Positions 61,978 through 64,000 of a DNA stretch of 64,000 bases are shown piece by piece. Source of the DNA: Microcoleus sp. FACHB-61 (GTDB lineage Bacteria > Cyanobacteriota > Cyanobacteriia > Cyanobacteriales > Microcoleaceae). Made by a program: the position numbers and the translations under genes. The notes under the pieces were generated by a model that was not told the DNA's origin, ran no database searches, and was given only the letters and a program-made list of their open reading frames with translations. Numbering within the stretch: position 1 is the first letter of the stretch; each line of letters opens with the position of its first letter. The DNA lies in NCBI GenBank assembly GCA_014695295.1, contig JACJNY010000077.1, positions 59,128 through 123,127 on the forward strand, given 5' to 3'.

Positions 61978-62874
61978 ATGACAACAAAGTTAATTGAACG
62001 TCCAAATAGTAAATTGTGGCTAGCGGCAATCAAGCCGCCCATGTACAGCGTTGCGGTAATTCCTATTTCAGTAGGGACAGCAGTTGCTTTTGCCGAAACT
62101 AAAACGATTAATTCGTCAATTTTTTCGACATTTTTAATGTCAGCCATTTTGATTATAGCATGGCTGAATCTCAGCAATGATGTATTTGACTCGGAAACAG
62201 GCATCGATAAAAACAAAGCGCATTCCCTAGTTAACTTAACCGGAAATAAAGCTTTAATTTTCGGGCTAGCCAATCTGTTTTTAGCAGTCGGAGTGTCGGG
62301 AATCTGCGCCATAAGCTGGTGGCAAAAAAACCCAACAGTAATTTTGCTAGTAGTTTTATGCTGTGCTCTCGGCTACACTTATCAAGGGCCTCCGTTTCGT
62401 CTTGGCTATCAAGGTTTGGGGGAAATCATCTGCTTTTTCACTTTTGGGCCGCTAGCCTTCGCCGCTGCTTATTACAGTCAGACTCAAACTTGGTCTGCCG
62501 CTAATTTTGCGGCTTCGGCAATCGTGGGAATTACTACGAGTATCATCTTGTTTTGTTCCCACTTTCATCAAATTGCGGATGATTTGGCTGCGGGGAAAAA
62601 ATCGCCAATTGTGCGACTCGGTACAAAGAAAGGTGCCCAGTTGTTGCAGTGGTTGTGCGGCAGCGTTTATGCTTTGACTGTGCTATTTGTGGCTTTGGGA
62701 ATGTTCCCAATTTGGACGCTGTTGATTTTTGGGAGTTTGCCATTTGCGATCGACCTTTGCCGCCATGTCACAGACTATCACGACCAACCTGCAAAGGTCA
62801 GCAACTCTAAGTTTATCGCAGTTACGCTGCATTTTTCGAGCGGATTGCTGCTGGCGTTGGGCTTTGGTTTTTAG
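61978..62874 (+). CDS. menA: 1,4-dihydroxy-2-naphthoate phytyltransferase MenA
   Basis: A 298-residue UbiA-family membrane prenyltransferase with about nine helices that attaches the phytyl tail in phylloquinone synthesis. The Mg-diphosphate motifs are NDVFDSETG (about 70-78) and DDLAAGK (about 200-206). ATG 61978 (MTTKLIERPNSKLW) is preferred over an upstream TTG at 61918 because relatives begin at this level. Divergent from menF-menD. Confidence 0.94.
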   Translation: MTTKLIERPNSKLWLAAIKPPMYSVAVIPISVGTAVAFAETKTINSSIFSTFLMSAILIIAWLNLSNDVFDSETGIDKNKAHSLVNLTGNKALIFGLANLFLAVGVSGICAISWWQKNPTVILLVVLCCALGYTYQGPPFRLGYQGLGEIICFFTFGPLAFAAAYYSQTQTWSAANFAASAIVGITTSIILFCSHFHQIADDLAAGKKSPIVRLGTKKGAQLLQWLCGSVYALTVLFVALGMFPIWTLLIFGSLPFAIDLCRHVTDYHDQPAKVSNSKFIAVTLHFSSGLLLALGFGF

Positions 62875-63229
62875 ATCGGGCGATCGAGAATTCCGGTAAA
62901 TTGGAGGTATGGTTTGCTAAGCTGAGGGAGTTGGGGGAGTTGGCAGAGTTGGGCGACTTCTCAAAATCTTCTTTAATTTAGCAATCCGTACCTCACATTG
63001 AATCGTAAAAAACGAGAATCAAAGCAGGCTAAGCTGATCTAATTTGGTATAAATTGTACTTGACAAAAAGACAACTCTAGAGCAAGTGGCATTCATGTAT
63101 TAGCGATTCTATAATGTTTTAAAAGCTAAGTCGCCCTGCGGTGGGTAAAGCTCAATGGATAAAGGATTCCCGCCTGTTGTGTCAACGTTTAAATCAAAGC
63201 AACCACAAAACCCGCCCCAACCTCTGTCT
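62875..63229. other. gene-free spacer before the IS remnants
   Basis: No gene is supported. A short GGGAGTTGGGGGAGTTGG run is at 62926. Confidence 0.35.
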
Positions 63230-63835
63230 ATGCAAGACTTAAAAAGGAGCTTGTCAAGTTATTGTGACGACGTACCCGACCCTCCTAGTGAACCGAACCA
63301 AACGCCACCTACTTAAAGACATTCTCGTCATTGCTATACGATCTACAATAGCTGGAGGTGATGAATGAGAAGACATGGAAAATTATCGAATCAGTAAGCA
63401 GCAATGGCTACAAAAATTTCTAGACTTACCCAATGGCATCCCGAGCGATGATACATTCCGCCGGGTTGTTGAAAAGCTAGACCATAAAATTTTAGAACAG
63501 AAGTTGGCTCAAGGGGTGAAGCAATTAATTGGACCAGTTTGCCAACAAGTTATCCCGATTTATGGAAAAAGCCTCCGAGGTTCTTATGACGCCTGAAAAC
63601 GGCGTAAATAATTTACATTTAGTGACAGCTTGGGCGAGGGAAAATCGGTTGGTACTCGGACAAGTTAAAGTTCAAAACCATTAATCATGAAATCACAGCT
63701 CGCCCCCGCCCTCTTGGAATTAATCGACGTCACCGGAGCGATTATTACGATGGATGCGATGGGTTATCAAACCGAGATTGTTCGGCTCATTCGCAAAAAA
63801 AAGCCGATTATAGCCTTTCTCAGAAAGATGAGGTA
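63230..63835 (+). pseudogene. ISAs1-family transposase remnant
   Basis: Pieces in several frames match an ISAs1-type (H-repeat-associated) transposase: DVPDP (before 63285), VNRTKRHLLKDILVIAI (from 63288), GGDE, a TGA at 63366-63368 where W is expected, EDMENYRISKQQWLQKFLDL (63369 onward), IYGKSLRGSYDA and TGA (63594), VTAWARENRLVLGQVK, then LLELIDVTGAIITMDAMG after another shift near 63705. At least two stop codons and two frameshifts make it dead. The catalytic Asp of ITMDAMG remains. Confidence 0.85.
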
Positions 63836-63859
63836 CAATAACAGCAGTGTGTAAACCAG

Positions 63860-64000
63860 TTAAAAATATTTGACGATGTAACTTGATCGAACGCAAACTA
63901 AGAGTGCTTTTGCTAATTCTTGATAATTAGTAGTCTTGATAGAACGGAGAATGATTTTAAGTTTTGACCACAGATTTTCAATTGGTGAAAAATCTGGTGA
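63860..64000 (-). CDS. IS630-type transposase, C-terminal fragment (runs off window)
   Basis: Reading from the window end, SPDFSPIENLWSKLK and ILRSIKTTNYQELAKAL match the C-terminal DDE signature of IS630 family transposases (SPDLNPIENLWS), with the Glu in IENLW as catalytic third acid. It ends TAA at 63862-63860. The last 15 residues look off-frame compared with the family (LLVCVRSSYIVKYF), so it may be broken. The rest is beyond the window. Confidence 0.75.
   Translation of the reverse strand, partial: SPDFSPIENLWSKLKIILRSIKTTNYQELAKALLVCVRSSYIVKYF

Noticed and set aside
1..64000. tRNA and rRNA genes
   Set aside because: I looked for T-loop and acceptor patterns in the spacers and found none I could support; a covariance search would be decisive.

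Overview
The window looks like the chromosome of a filamentous, non-nitrogen-specialised cyanobacterium of the Microcoleus/Oscillatoria/Phormidium kind. The evidence is the frequent HIP1 octamer (GCGATCGC), a CO2-uptake NDH-1 operon, an Ftn2/ARC6-type division protein, phylloquinone genes with MenA, a HetZ-like regulator, and long gene-poor spacers full of short palindromic repeats. The species name is inference; nothing here fixes it.

Layout. 0-6 kb: CO2-uptake NDH-1 genes ndhF, ndhD and a CO2 hydration protein (CupB-like), with an antisense Uma2-type gene killed by one stop codon lying between ndhF and ndhD. 6-13 kb: PHP hydrolase, a Ser/Thr kinase fused to a periplasmic-binding-protein sensor, a ZIP metal transporter, a HetZ-like regulator and a frameshifted DOPA-dioxygenase-type gene. 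13-18.6 kb: a caspase-NTPase-TPR protein preceded by an alpha/beta hydrolase, which reads as a candidate conflict (defence or programmed-death) operon, and beside it the remnant of a PD-(D/E)XK nuclease gene. 18.7-23.6 kb: dtd, a small membrane protein, a His-rich CobW-family metallochaperone, a fasciclin protein and an aldo/keto reductase.

24-36 kb: a galactose-centred carbohydrate locus on the + strand: glycosyltransferase, UDP-galactopyranose mutase, STAS protein, GH2, GH1-like, galT, an M24-fold protein missing several metal ligands, and a GH1-RmlD fusion. 36-41.4 kb: pdhA, the Ftn2/ARC6-type gene and another glycosyltransferase.

41.4-57.1 kb: a complete type I-D CRISPR-Cas system. The array has 43 repeats and 42 spacers. 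It is followed (reading right to left on the - strand: cas3', small ORF, cas10d, cas7/csc2, cas5/csc1, cas6, cas4, cas1, cas2, leader, array) by the whole effector and adaptation set, with a divergent RHH-WYL regulator. The least explained item is a 63-residue protein between cas3' and cas10d that carries two motifs resembling the bacterial beta-clamp-binding peptide; the N-terminus of Cas10d carries a similar one. 57-63 kb: a small conserved protein, glutaredoxin, menD (with in-frame repeat insertions) and menF on the - strand, and divergent menA. 63.2-64 kb: decayed ISAs1-type and IS630-type transposase remnants.

Most spacers hold dispersed inverted repeats. Three repeat families and several terminator-like hairpins are listed. 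No rRNA or tRNA gene was recognised.
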